Source of the DNA: an uncultured Bacilli bacterium
GTDB lineage: Bacteria > Bacillota_I > Bacilli_A > RF39 > UBA660
NCBI GenBank assembly: GCA_934102055.1
Contig: CAKOSE010000012.1
Coordinates: forward strand, 1-31,227
Reading direction: 5' to 3'
DNA length: 31,227 nucleotides
Part shown: positions 21,280 to 29,193 of the stretch, piece by piece
Numbering within the stretch: position 1 is the stretch's first letter
Layout: each line of letters opens with the position of its first letter
The notes under the pieces: model-generated
Seen by the model: only the letters and a program-made list of their open reading frames with translations
Told to the model about the DNA's origin: nothing
Database searches by the model: none
Program-made: the position numbers and the translations under genes

Positions 21280-22557
21280 ATGAAAAGAGCATTGGTTTTA
21301 TCTGGTGGAGGTGCTAAGGGATCTTATCAGGTTGGTGTATATAAGGCTATTAAGAAACTTGGTATAAAGATTGATATAATTACTGGGACTTCTATTGGGT
21401 CTATTAATGGTGCTCTTTTTGTGTCTGGTGGTTATTTGAAGGCTAAGAAGCTATGGGTTACTATATCTACTAATAATTTGTTTGATCAGAAGTTTGATAG
21501 TGTTAAGGATCTTCAGAAGGCTTCTTTGGAGATTATTAAGAATAAGGGCCTTAAGTTTGATAAGGCTGAGTCTTTTTTGGGTAAGATTATTTCTGAGGAT
21601 AGGGTAAGGAAATCTAAAATTGATTATGGTCTTGTTACAGTTAGTCTTAAGAATATGGTGCCTAAGATGCTTACTAAGGAACAGATTCCTAAGGGGATGC
21701 TTATTTCTTATATTGTTGCTTCTTCGACTTGTTTTCCTGCGGTTGAGTTAAAGGAGATTGAGGGGGATTATTATATTGATGGTGGTTATTATGATAATTT
21801 GCCTATTAATTTAGCTGTTAGTATGGGTGCGGATGAGGTAATTGCGGTTGATCTTTCTGCGGTTGGTATTAAGCAAAAGGTTAAGGATAAGACTGTTAAG
21901 ATTGATTATATTAAGAATCGTTGTAAGAATAAGTTTACTCTTGATTTTGATCCTGAGACTGCGAGGCGTAATATAAGACTTGGTTATAATGATACTATGA
22001 AGTATTATAATAAGCTTGATGGGAATGTTTATACTTTTAAGAAGGGACATTTGGATAAGAATTATAATAAGATTAGTGATTATTATATAAAACTTATAAA
22101 GAAGATTTTGCTTTCTGATTATAAGAAGACTAAGATTACTGAGATTCTTACTAATAAGAGGTATCAAAATATATTTCTTAATATAAAACAGGGTAAAAAG
22201 ATAGATACTGAGATTAATAAGTCTCTTGAGTATCTTGGTGAGCTTTTTGATCTTGATTATGATAAGATCTATAGTATAGAGGGTTATAATAGGTTGCTTA
22301 TTAAGGAAGCTAAGGCTCTTAATTATATAAAACTTGATAAGAAGTTAAAGGGAAAGATGCTTATTGGTTATATATATAATTTATATATGGAGTCTAGTGA
22401 TAAGGAAAGGGTGTATAAGAGACTTTTTAATATTGCTCTTGTGTTTCAGAAGGATTTTCTTGCTGCTCTTTATTTAATATCTATTTCTAGTAGGTATCCT
22501 ATTACTCTTAAGAGTAATCAGTTTTTTGAGGAAATTTTAAGGGAAATTAAAAAATAG
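21280..22557 (+). CDS. Patatin-like phospholipase
   Basis: A 425-residue protein of the bacterial patatin/RssA family, acyl hydrolases with a Ser-Asp dyad. SGGGAKGSYQVG at residues 8-19 forms the oxyanion hole, GTSIGS around 37-42 carries the nucleophile Ser, and DGGYYDN around 168-174 the catalytic Asp; all are intact. The patatin domain occupies about the first 240 residues. The rest is a Lys/Tyr/Leu-rich helical extension with no known motif. No signal peptide, so it acts in the cytosol or at the inner face of the membrane. TGAGGTG precedes the ATG at 21280; an earlier in-frame start at 21241 lies inside the promoter. Confidence 0.92.
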   Translation: MKRALVLSGGGAKGSYQVGVYKAIKKLGIKIDIITGTSIGSINGALFVSGGYLKAKKLWVTISTNNLFDQKFDSVKDLQKASLEIIKNKGLKFDKAESFLGKIISEDRVRKSKIDYGLVTVSLKNMVPKMLTKEQIPKGMLISYIVASSTCFPAVELKEIEGDYYIDGGYYDNLPINLAVSMGADEVIAVDLSAVGIKQKVKDKTVKIDYIKNRCKNKFTLDFDPETARRNIRLGYNDTMKYYNKLDGNVYTFKKGHLDKNYNKISDYYIKLIKKILLSDYKKTKITEILTNKRYQNIFLNIKQGKKIDTEINKSLEYLGELFDLDYDKIYSIEGYNRLLIKEAKALNYIKLDKKLKGKMLIGYIYNLYMESSDKERVYKRLFNIALVFQKDFLAALYLISISSRYPITLKSNQFFEEILREIKK

Positions 22558-22585
22558 TTGTAAAGTTATGTCTAATTTTGTTACT

Positions 22586-22613
22586 TTGCTTGTAAACGTT
22601 TTAAATATATTAT
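22586..22613 (+). promoter_or_regulatory. Promoter of rpoZ
   Basis: TTGCTT (22586-22591), a 16-base spacer and TATTAT (22608-22613), 28 bases before the ATG. Confidence 0.55.
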
Positions 22614-22641
22614 ATTCTAGATATGGGAGTGTGATACATAG

Positions 22642-22842
22642 ATGATATATCCATCGATAGATAAGCTTCTTTTGCATGTTGATAGTAAGTATCGTTTAGT
22701 GCATATAGCAGCTCAAAGGAGTAATGAAATAAAAGAAACTGGTCATTTACAAATGCCAGAGGAAGATTATGTATCTACTAAGAATATAGGTAGAGCTCTT
22801 GAAGAAGTTGAAAAGGATTTGATTATTTTAAAGAATAATTAA
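22642..22842 (+). CDS. rpoZ: DNA-directed RNA polymerase omega subunit
   Basis: A 66-residue protein starting MIYPSIDKLLLHVDSKY followed by AAQRSNEI, the conserved N-terminal core of omega, which binds the beta' subunit and aids polymerase assembly. The C-terminal helix ALEEVEKDLI is typical. Length matches Firmicutes omega. In many Firmicutes rpoZ follows gmk in a coaBC/priA cluster; here it stands alone between a patatin gene and recX, so that context is lost. GGGAGTGTGA lies upstream of the ATG. Confidence 0.92.
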   Translation: MIYPSIDKLLLHVDSKYRLVHIAAQRSNEIKETGHLQMPEEDYVSTKNIGRALEEVEKDLIILKNN

Positions 22843-22853
22843 GTTCTTTTTTT
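22830..22853 (+). terminator. Weak terminator overlapping the end of rpoZ
   Basis: AAAGAA and TTCTTT form a 6-bp stem with an 8-base loop, followed by TTTT. Confidence 0.4.
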
Positions 22854-22861
22854 CTTCTTTA

Positions 22862-22891
22862 TTGACAAACGAATGTTTGGTATGGTACTAT
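22862..22891 (+). promoter_or_regulatory. recX promoter with a LexA-box-like palindrome
   Basis: A perfect TTGACA (22862-22867) and TACTAT (22886-22891) have an 18-base spacer. The perfect inverted repeat CAAAC-GAAT-GTTTG (22866-22879) overlaps the -35 and spacer. It matches the Gram-positive SOS box CGAAC-N4-GTTCG except for one symmetric change in each half, so repression by LexA is a reasonable inference. Confidence 0.6.
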
Positions 22892-22907
22892 TTATTTGGT
22901 GATGGTT

Positions 22908-23642
22908 TTGAAAATAGAAAAGTATAAGTTTTTGGGAAATGGTAGGTATCAGGTTATTATTTCTGGGGATAAGTATGTTATATATGAGGATATTATACTT
23001 AAGTATAATATTTTATCTAAGGATTGTGTTTCTAAGGATGAACTTGATCTTTATTTAAGGGATAATTTATATTATGAGGCTTATTATAAGGCTATTAAGT
23101 ATATTGAGGTTAAACTGAGATCTGAAAAGGAAATTGTTTCTTATTTGAAAAAGTATAAGTATGATGATGGTATTATTTCTTTTGTTATTAATAGGCTTAA
23201 GGAGTATGGTTATATTAACGAATGTGTATATACTGAGGCTTATATAAATGATCAGATTAATTTAAAGAATGTTGGACCTTTGGTAATTATTAGAGATTTG
23301 GAAAAGCTTGGGATAAGTCGTGATGTTATTTATAAATATATTGATAATTATTCTAGGGATGTTCAGATTTCTAAGATAAAAAAGTTAGTTTATCGTGATA
23401 TTCGTTTAAATAGTAATAAATCTAGTTATGTTCTTAAGAATAAGATTTTTTCTAATTTGATTAATAAGGGTTTTTATAAAGAGGATATTGAATATGTACT
23501 TAGTGATGTTACTTTTGATGATTCTAGTATACGGGATAAGGAATATGAAAGGATTAAATCTAGGTTATCTAAGAAGTATAGTGGTAGTGAGCTTGAGTAT
23601 AGAGTAAAACAAAAGATGTATCAAAAGGGTTTTAAGGTATGA
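22908..23642 (+). CDS. recX: RecX, regulator of RecA
   Basis: A 244-residue all-helical protein of the RecX family, which binds RecA filaments and modulates recombination and the SOS response. The family pattern is clear: A-x-x-Y-I-E-V-K-L-R-S-E-K-E-I near residue 75, then VINRLKEYGYINE...YTEAYINDQ and GPLVIIRDLEKLGI, i.e. the tandem three-helix repeats, and GFKV at the end. Length matches the long Firmicutes RecX (about 260). TTG 22908 is preferred because GGTGA lies five bases before it; ATG 22902 and TTG 22896 are in frame but poorly spaced. Possible SOS control is described at its promoter. Confidence 0.9.
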   Translation: MKIEKYKFLGNGRYQVIISGDKYVIYEDIILKYNILSKDCVSKDELDLYLRDNLYYEAYYKAIKYIEVKLRSEKEIVSYLKKYKYDDGIISFVINRLKEYGYINECVYTEAYINDQINLKNVGPLVIIRDLEKLGISRDVIYKYIDNYSRDVQISKIKKLVYRDIRLNSNKSSYVLKNKIFSNLINKGFYKEDIEYVLSDVTFDDSSIRDKEYERIKSRLSKKYSGSELEYRVKQKMYQKGFKV

Positions 23643-23674
23643 AAAAAACTCATTTCGTTTGAAATGGGTTTTTT
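23643..23674. terminator. Bidirectional terminator between recX and prsA
   Basis: AAAAAACTCATTTC and GAAATGGGTTTTTT form a 14-bp stem with one G-T wobble and a GTTT loop, serving both converging genes. Confidence 0.85.
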
Positions 23675-24675
23675 TAATTAGAGTTATTACTTGAACTTGT
23701 AGCTTGTTTTTTTAGATTGTTCATGTAATTATTATAGGCTTTTCTTAGTTCTTTATCTTCGAATTTTAATCCAGCATCTTCTCTTATGTTTTCTAGTGTT
23801 TCGTAGTAAAGTGTTTTATTGTTTTCTAGTTTTTCTTTTACTAGATTTTCTTTGATATCATCTTTTACTTTTTCTATTTTTGGTTTATCTTTTTCATCTA
23901 TTTTATAGATTATATGATAACCGTATTTTGTTTTTACTGGGCTAGATGTGTATTTTCCTTTTTTTAGTTTGAATGCTGCATCGTTAAATTCTTCGACCAT
24001 GTCTCCGGTTGAGATCCATCCTAGGTCTCCGCCTTTTTTAACTGTTGCAGAGTCATCTGAGTATTTTTTTGCTAGTTTTTCGAAGTCTTCATCATCGTTT
24101 AATTTTTTAATGATGTTTTCTGCTTCTTTTTTAGCTTCTTTTTCAGCATTTTCTTTTTCTTCGGTAGTCATATCATCACTAGTATCTGGTGCTATTAATA
24201 TGTGTTTTACTTTTATGTCTCCATATACTTTGTCTTTATAGTAATCTTCTATTTCGCTATCTTTTAGTTCTTTACTTATGTATTCGTTTACTGCTTTATC
24301 TCTTCGATAAGTTAGTCTAAAGTAATCTTTTACTGCGTCATCATCTTTGAATCCGTAGTATGCTAGTAAATCATCATATGAGATGTTATTACTTTTTGCA
24401 TTTGATTTTAATTCTTCGACTTGATCGTTTAGATATTCTTTTTCAGCGTCATCTTCTTTATATTTTTTGTTTAGTATTTCTAGGTCTAGAAGATCTATAA
24501 ATTCTTGTGCTCCATATTTTGTTTTCATTTTACTATATAAGCTGTCTGCGGATACTCCACCATCTTTTAGAGATGCTACTTTTTGTTCGCCATTTTTTAA
24601 AGTGGGAATGGCTCCACATCCTACAACTGTTAACATGATTGTTGCAAGAATAAAAATTTTTCCTATGTTTTTCAT
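23674..24675 (-). CDS. prsA: PrsA-like foldase lipoprotein (parvulin peptidyl-prolyl isomerase)
   Basis: A 333-residue lipoprotein that in the family helps secreted proteins fold between membrane and wall. A signal sequence ends in TVVGC, with Cys20 the lipidation site. An N-terminal SurA-like helical region is followed by a parvulin domain (about 150-250) with VKHILI, FEKLAKKYSDD, KGGDLGW and KTKYGYHIIYK. The C-terminal helices are Lys/Glu-rich and end in a Ser/Asn tail. ATG at 24675 follows AAGGAG; an upstream in-frame TTG has no binding site. Two tiny divergent genes lie on the other side of its promoter. All isomerase landmarks look intact. Confidence 0.92.
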   Translation of the reverse strand: MKNIGKIFILATIMLTVVGCGAIPTLKNGEQKVASLKDGGVSADSLYSKMKTKYGAQEFIDLLDLEILNKKYKEDDAEKEYLNDQVEELKSNAKSNNISYDDLLAYYGFKDDDAVKDYFRLTYRRDKAVNEYISKELKDSEIEDYYKDKVYGDIKVKHILIAPDTSDDMTTEEKENAEKEAKKEAENIIKKLNDDEDFEKLAKKYSDDSATVKKGGDLGWISTGDMVEEFNDAAFKLKKGKYTSSPVKTKYGYHIIYKIDEKDKPKIEKVKDDIKENLVKEKLENNKTLYYETLENIREDAGLKFEDKELRKAYNNYMNNLKKQATSSSNNSN

Positions 24676-24702
24676 ATATTCTCCTTTCAAGACTACATAT
24701 AT

Positions 24703-24731
24703 ATCATAGCAAAAATCTTAATGCTTGACAA
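24703..24731 (-). promoter_or_regulatory. Promoter of prsA
   Basis: On the minus strand TTGTCA (24726-24731) and TATGAT (24703-24708) are separated by 17 bases, each one mismatch from consensus. Confidence 0.7.
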
Positions 24732-24750
24732 TATTTAGGTGTATATATTC

Positions 24751-24778
24751 ACAAATTTTGCTTGTTTCCCATAAAATA
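24751..24778 (+). promoter_or_regulatory. Sigma-K-like promoter of the two tiny membrane peptides
   Basis: AC (24751-24752), 17 bases, then CATAAAATA (24770-24778) matches AC-N16/17-CATAnnnTA exactly. It lies 29 bases before the first ATG. No good sigma-A promoter is seen here. The pattern is short, so this is supportive rather than decisive. Confidence 0.5.
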
Positions 24779-24807
24779 TTCTAGAAAGTTAAAAAGGAGG
24801 AATAAAT

Positions 24808-24885
24808 ATGAATTATGTTTCATCATCTGCAATAGTTTTAGTATTGTTTATTTTACTAATCATTATATTAGGAGCTTGGATTTAA
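24808..24885 (+). CDS. YjcZ-like sporulation membrane peptide (25 residues)
   Basis: The ATG at 24808 follows AAAGGAGG and encodes 25 residues: a short polar start (MNYVSSSA) and one hydrophobic helix ending ILGAWI. This is the layout of YjcZ-family peptides of spore formers, whose core is a VLFILLIIIG-like helix. The stop codon overlaps the binding site of the next tiny gene. Function is unknown even in Bacillus; known members are associated with sporulation or spores. Confidence 0.62.
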   Translation: MNYVSSSAIVLVLFILLIIILGAWI

Positions 24886-24899
24886 GGAGGTGGCTTTAA

Positions 24900-25034
24900 G
24901 TGAATAATCAAACTTGTTGTGAAGAAACAGTCCAAACTACTTCAACTTGTACTAGAAGATCTTCTGGACTTATAATTGCTGTTGTACTTTATATACTTCT
25001 TGCAATTATTCTTAGTTCATTTAGATCTTACTAA
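24900..25034 (+). CDS. Small Cys/Thr-rich tail-anchored peptide, partner of the YjcZ-like gene
   Basis: The GTG at 24900 follows AAGGAGG by nine bases and gives 44 residues: a polar N-terminus with a CC pair and a third Cys, a basic RRSS junction, one hydrophobic helix (LIIAVVLYILLAIIL) and SSFRSY. Topologically a single-pass peptide, similar in its helix to the preceding YjcZ-like peptide. The two are separated by 14 bases and share a promoter and terminator. Cysteines may cross-link in a coat or membrane layer; that is inference. Confidence 0.58.
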   Translation: MNNQTCCEETVQTTSTCTRRSSGLIIAVVLYILLAIILSSFRSY

Positions 25035-25064
25035 AAATAAAAGGGTTTTCCTTTTATTTTTTGT
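25034..25064 (+). terminator. Terminator after the tiny-peptide operon
   Basis: AAAATAAAAGG and CCTTTTATTTT form a perfect 11-bp stem with a GTTTT loop, followed by TTG and T-rich sequence. Confidence 0.75.
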
Positions 25065-25097
25065 GTGTTTATTTTTTTGAAATGTATGTGAAATTTG

Positions 25098-25141
25098 TTG
25101 ACTTTTTACTGTTTATTACATATAATGTTAGAGTCCTAACA
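25098..25141 (+). promoter_or_regulatory. Promoter and MarR operator of the ABC exporter operon
   Basis: TTGACT (25098-25103), exactly 17 bases, TATAAT (25121-25126). The perfect inverted repeat TGTTAG-AGTC-CTAACA (25126-25141) begins on the last base of the -10 and covers the start point, so a bound MarR dimer would block transcription. Confidence 0.85.
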
Positions 25142-25157
25142 AAATAAGGAGATAGGT

Positions 25158-25598
25158 ATGAATGATGTAAATGATATAGGTTTATATTTTAAGATAATTT
25201 CTAAGGAGATTAAAGGGATTATTGATAGTAAACTTAAGAATAATGTAACTAGTGTTCAGATGTCTATACTGTGTTTTCTTGATAGTAGGGGTTCTTCTTT
25301 GGTTTATCAAAAGGATATAGAAAATCTTTTTCATGTGAGGAGATCTACTATTACGGAGATTATTAATGTTATGGAGAAGAATGATCTTTTAAGAAGGGTT
25401 TTTGATCCGTGTGATAAGAGAAAGAGGGTTATTGTTCTTACTGAGACTGGGCTTGGTTATGTTAATGAGTTTAAGGATGTTATTAAGGACGTAGAGAGTA
25501 ATATTTATGATGGTATTACTGATTCTGAAAAGGAAATGCTTATTTTTGTTTTTGAGAAAATGAGTAAAAATATTAAAAGATTACAGGAGGAAATATGA
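25158..25598 (+). CDS. MarR-family repressor of the downstream exporter
   Basis: A 146-residue winged-helix regulator. VTSVQMSILCFL begins the DNA-binding domain, YQKDIENLFHVRRSTITEIINVMEKNDLLRRV holds the recognition helix and DKRKRVIVLTETG is the wing, in MarR order; flanking helices make the dimer interface. Its stop overlaps the ATG of the first ABC gene by four bases, so regulator and exporter are one operon, and the palindrome over the promoter is its likely autoregulatory site. The usual logic of such operons is relief of repression by a substrate or drug. Confidence 0.93.
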   Translation: MNDVNDIGLYFKIISKEIKGIIDSKLKNNVTSVQMSILCFLDSRGSSLVYQKDIENLFHVRRSTITEIINVMEKNDLLRRVFDPCDKRKRVIVLTETGLGYVNEFKDVIKDVESNIYDGITDSEKEMLIFVFEKMSKNIKRLQEEI

Positions 25599-27352
25599 TT
25601 AAATTGATTAAGAAACTTACTAAGAAACAAGTTTTTCTTGTTTTGATTAGTATTTTGTTTATTACTTTTCAGGTTTATCTTGATTTGAAGATTCCTGATT
25701 ATATGAATGAGATTACTAAGTATGTTCAAACTGCTGGTAGTACTGTTAAGGATGTTTTAAAACCTGGTTCTAAGATGGTTTTATGTGCTTTGGGAAGTCT
25801 TATGTCTTCGGTGGTTGTTGGATATTTTGCTGCTTATATTGCTGCGTCTTTTTCTAAGAGACTTAGAAAGGATATTTTTGATAAGGTTGGATCTTTTGGG
25901 ATGGAGGAGATTAAGAATTTTTCTACTAGTAGTTTAATTACTAGAACTACTAATGATGTTACTCAAGTTGGTCTTCTTATTTCGATGGGGCTTCAGGTTA
26001 TTATTAAGGCTCCTATTATGGCTATATGGGCTATTACTAAGATTGTTGGAAAGAGTTATGAGTGGAGTATTGCTACAGCGGGTGCTATTGTTGTTTTGCT
26101 TGTTTTAATACTTGTTCTTGTTCTTATTGCTCTTCCTAAGTTTAAGAAGATTCAGTGGCTTACTGATAATCTTAATAGGATTACTCGTGAGAATTTAACT
26201 GGTATAAGAGTGGTTCGTGCTTTTAATGCTGAGTCTTATCAGAAAAATAAGTTTGATGATGCTAATGATGAGCTTACTTCTACTTATAGTTTTACTGCTA
26301 AGATAATGGCTTTGATGAGTCCTGTTATGACTTTAATTATGTCTGGGCTTTCGTTATCTATATATTTTATTGGTGCATATTTGATTAATGATGCTGGTAT
26401 GATGGATAAGATAGGTTTGTTTAGTGATATGGTTGTTTTTTCTGCATATGCTATGCAAGTTGTTATGGCTTTTATGATGCTTACTATGATATTTATTCTT
26501 TATCCTAGGGCTAGTGTTGCTTCTCGGAGGATTGTTGAGATTCTTGATACTTGTCCTAGTGTAAAGGAAGGTGTTTTGGATAAGGGTCCATGTGATTGTA
26601 GTCTTGAGTTTAGGAATGTATCGTTTAAGTATCCTGATGCTGAGGAGTATATGCTTAGTGATATATCTTTTAAAGCGAATAAGGGTGAGACTATTGCGTT
26701 TATTGGTAGAACTGGATCTGGTAAATCTACTATTGTTAATTTGATTCCCAGGTTATATGATGCTACTTTAGGAGAAGTTTTGGTAGATGGAGTTAATGTA
26801 AAGGAATATAGGGAGTCTTGTTTATATGATAAGATTGGTTATATTTCTCAGAAAGCTGTTATGTTTAGAGGTAGTATTCTTGAGAATGTTGGTTTAGGTA
26901 AAAAGAATGATAAGAAGGTTTCTAAGGATGCTATTATAAATGCTATAGATATTGCTCAAGGTGGAAATTTTGTTAATAAGCTTGATGGTAAGTATGATTT
27001 TCTTCTTGCTGAGGAGGGTACTAATTTATCTGGTGGACAAAAACAACGTCTTTCTATAGCACGTGCTATTGCTAGGGATCCTGAAATATATATATTTGAT
27101 GATTCTTTTAGTGCTCTTGATTATAAGACTGATTTTGTTCTTAGGAAGGAACTTAGTAAGCATACTAAGGATAAGATAGTGGTTATAGTTGCTCAAAGAA
27201 TAGGAACTATTAAGGATGCTGATCAAATATTTGTTATTGAGGATGGTCATGTTGTTGGATCTGGTAAGCATAAGGATCTTCTTAAGAGTTGTGATGTTTA
27301 TAAGGAGATTGCTTTGTCTCAGCTTGGAAAGGAGGAGGTTTTGAATGACTAA
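25595..27352 (+). CDS. ABC exporter half-transporter A, with non-canonical ATP site
   Basis: A 585-residue type IV ABC exporter subunit: six-helix membrane domain (about 1-320) and a nucleotide-binding domain. Walker A GRTGSGKST at 371-379; signature LSGGQ; Walker B IYIFDD, so the catalytic Glu is Asp; the switch His is replaced by Gln (VIVVAQRIGTI). Those two changes are the hallmark of the degenerate half of heterodimeric multidrug exporters such as BmrCD or TM287/288. It overlaps the MarR gene by 4 bases and the second half-transporter by 8 bases. Substrate unknown; multidrug or peptide export is likely. Confidence 0.92.
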   Translation: MIKLIKKLTKKQVFLVLISILFITFQVYLDLKIPDYMNEITKYVQTAGSTVKDVLKPGSKMVLCALGSLMSSVVVGYFAAYIAASFSKRLRKDIFDKVGSFGMEEIKNFSTSSLITRTTNDVTQVGLLISMGLQVIIKAPIMAIWAITKIVGKSYEWSIATAGAIVVLLVLILVLVLIALPKFKKIQWLTDNLNRITRENLTGIRVVRAFNAESYQKNKFDDANDELTSTYSFTAKIMALMSPVMTLIMSGLSLSIYFIGAYLINDAGMMDKIGLFSDMVVFSAYAMQVVMAFMMLTMIFILYPRASVASRRIVEILDTCPSVKEGVLDKGPCDCSLEFRNVSFKYPDAEEYMLSDISFKANKGETIAFIGRTGSGKSTIVNLIPRLYDATLGEVLVDGVNVKEYRESCLYDKIGYISQKAVMFRGSILENVGLGKKNDKKVSKDAIINAIDIAQGGNFVNKLDGKYDFLLAEEGTNLSGGQKQRLSIARAIARDPEIYIFDDSFSALDYKTDFVLRKELSKHTKDKIVVIVAQRIGTIKDADQIFVIEDGHVVGSGKHKDLLKSCDVYKEIALSQLGKEEVLND

Positions 27353-29120
27353 TGAAAGTGTTTCTAAAAAGGTTAATTTGAAGGAGTCTTTGCTTAAATT
27401 ATTTAATTATATTAAGGGATACTTGCCTCTTATAATACCTGCACTTTTACTTGCTATTATTTCTTCTGTATTTTCTATTATTGGGCCGGATAAGCTTAGT
27501 GATATTACTGATGAGATTACTAAGGGTTTGATGACTAGGATTGATTTAGATAAGATTAAGAGTATTGGTATATTTTTAATTGTTATATATTCTCTTGGTG
27601 CTATATTTAGTTATATTCAAGGTTTTGTAATGGCTATTGTTACTAATAGATGTGCTAAGAGGCTTAGGACTGAAATTTCTGATAAGATTAATAGATTACC
27701 TCTTAAGTATTTTGATAAGAATAGTTATGGTGATATTTTATCTAGGGTTACTAATGATGTTGATACTATTGCTCAAAGTCTTAATCAAAGTTTAGGTAAT
27801 TTAGTTAGTGCTATTACTTTGTTTGTTGGTGCTCTTATAATGATGTTTGTTACTAATGTTACTATGGCTATTACGGCGATTGTTGCTAGTTTAATTGGGT
27901 TTGTTATTATGGGATTTATTTTAAGAAATTCTCAAAAGTATTTTAATGAACAACAAAAACAACTTGGTTATTTAAACGGTCATATTGAAGAGGTTTATAG
28001 TGGTCATAATATTGTTAAAGTATATAATGCTATGGATGAGGAAAGGGATAAGTTTGATAAGATAAATGATGATCTTTACAAGAGTAATAGAAAGAGTCAG
28101 TTTTTATCAGGACTTATGCCTCCGATTATGAGTTTTATTGGTAATTTTGGATATGTAGCAGTTTGTGTAGTTGGTGCAATCCTTGTTATTGATAATAAGA
28201 TTACTTTTGGGGTAATAGTTGCTTTTATGATCTATATTAGGTTATTTACTAATCCTCTTACTCAAATAGCTCAGGCTTTTACTTCTCTTCAATCTACTGG
28301 TGCTGCTTCAGATAGGGTGTTTTCTTTTCTAGATGAAGAGGAAATGGAAAAGGAGAATAGTTCTAAGGTTTTAAAAAGAGAAGATGCTAAGGGTAATATT
28401 GAGTTTAAGAATATTGAATTTGGTTATGATGATGATAAGGTTATAATTAAAAACTTTTCTGCTAAGGCAAAGGCTGGTAATAAGATTGCAATAGTGGGGC
28501 CTACTGGTGCTGGTAAGACTACTATGGTTAATTTACTTATGAAGTTTTATGATATTAAAAAGGGAGATATTATTATAGATGGTATTTCTGTTCATGATTT
28601 AACAAGAAAAAATGTTCATGATTTGTTTACTATGGTTTTACAAGATACTTGGGTATTTAATGGTACTATAAATGAGAATATTAAATATAATAATACTAGT
28701 ATAGATGATTCTAAGGTTAAGGAAGTATGTAAGATTGTTGGACTGGATCATTATATTAAGTCTTTACCTAAGGGATATGATACTGTTTTAAATGAGGTTG
28801 AATCTTTGTCTTTGGGACAAAAACAATTACTTACTATAGCACGTGCTATGCTTGAGGATAAGCCTTTTCTTATTCTAGATGAGGCTACTAGTAGTGTTGA
28901 TACTAGAACTGAGGAACTTGTACAGGATGCTATGGATAAGTTAACTAAGGGAAAGACTTCTTTTATAATTGCTCATCGTTTGTCTACTATTAAAAATGCT
29001 GATTTAATTCTTGTTATGAGAGATGGTAATATTATTGAACAAGGAAATCATGATGAGCTTCTTAAGTTAAATGGCTTTTATGCTGATTTATATAATTCTC
29101 AGTTTCAAAAAGTTGATTAG
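27345..29120 (+). CDS. ABC exporter half-transporter B, with catalytic Glu and altered signature
   Basis: A 591-residue partner. Six-helix membrane domain, then Walker A GPTGAGKTT at 385-393, signature LSLGQ (second Gly of LSGGQ replaced by Leu), Walker B FLILDEATSSVD with the catalytic Glu, and switch His in IIAHRLSTI. Together with subunit A this gives one intact site (B Walker motifs with A LSGGQ) and one degenerate site (A Walker motifs with B LSLGQ). ATG 27345 follows AAGGAGGAGG inside the end of the A gene. EfrAB, BmrCD and LmrCD are known relatives; I cannot choose among them. Confidence 0.92.
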   Translation: MTNESVSKKVNLKESLLKLFNYIKGYLPLIIPALLLAIISSVFSIIGPDKLSDITDEITKGLMTRIDLDKIKSIGIFLIVIYSLGAIFSYIQGFVMAIVTNRCAKRLRTEISDKINRLPLKYFDKNSYGDILSRVTNDVDTIAQSLNQSLGNLVSAITLFVGALIMMFVTNVTMAITAIVASLIGFVIMGFILRNSQKYFNEQQKQLGYLNGHIEEVYSGHNIVKVYNAMDEERDKFDKINDDLYKSNRKSQFLSGLMPPIMSFIGNFGYVAVCVVGAILVIDNKITFGVIVAFMIYIRLFTNPLTQIAQAFTSLQSTGAASDRVFSFLDEEEMEKENSSKVLKREDAKGNIEFKNIEFGYDDDKVIIKNFSAKAKAGNKIAIVGPTGAGKTTMVNLLMKFYDIKKGDIIIDGISVHDLTRKNVHDLFTMVLQDTWVFNGTINENIKYNNTSIDDSKVKEVCKIVGLDHYIKSLPKGYDTVLNEVESLSLGQKQLLTIARAMLEDKPFLILDEATSSVDTRTEELVQDAMDKLTKGKTSFIIAHRLSTIKNADLILVMRDGNIIEQGNHDELLKLNGFYADLYNSQFQKVD

Positions 29121-29156
29121 TATTTACAAATATTTATATATATGTTATATTTAAAG

Positions 29157-29180
29157 CCATGATTTATTCATGGTTTTTTT
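29157..29180 (+). terminator. Terminator of the MarR-ABC operon
   Basis: CCATGA and TCATGG form a hairpin with a 5-base loop, followed by T7; flanking A-T pairs extend the stem. Confidence 0.85.
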
Positions 29181-29193
29181 GAAGGGAGATTTT

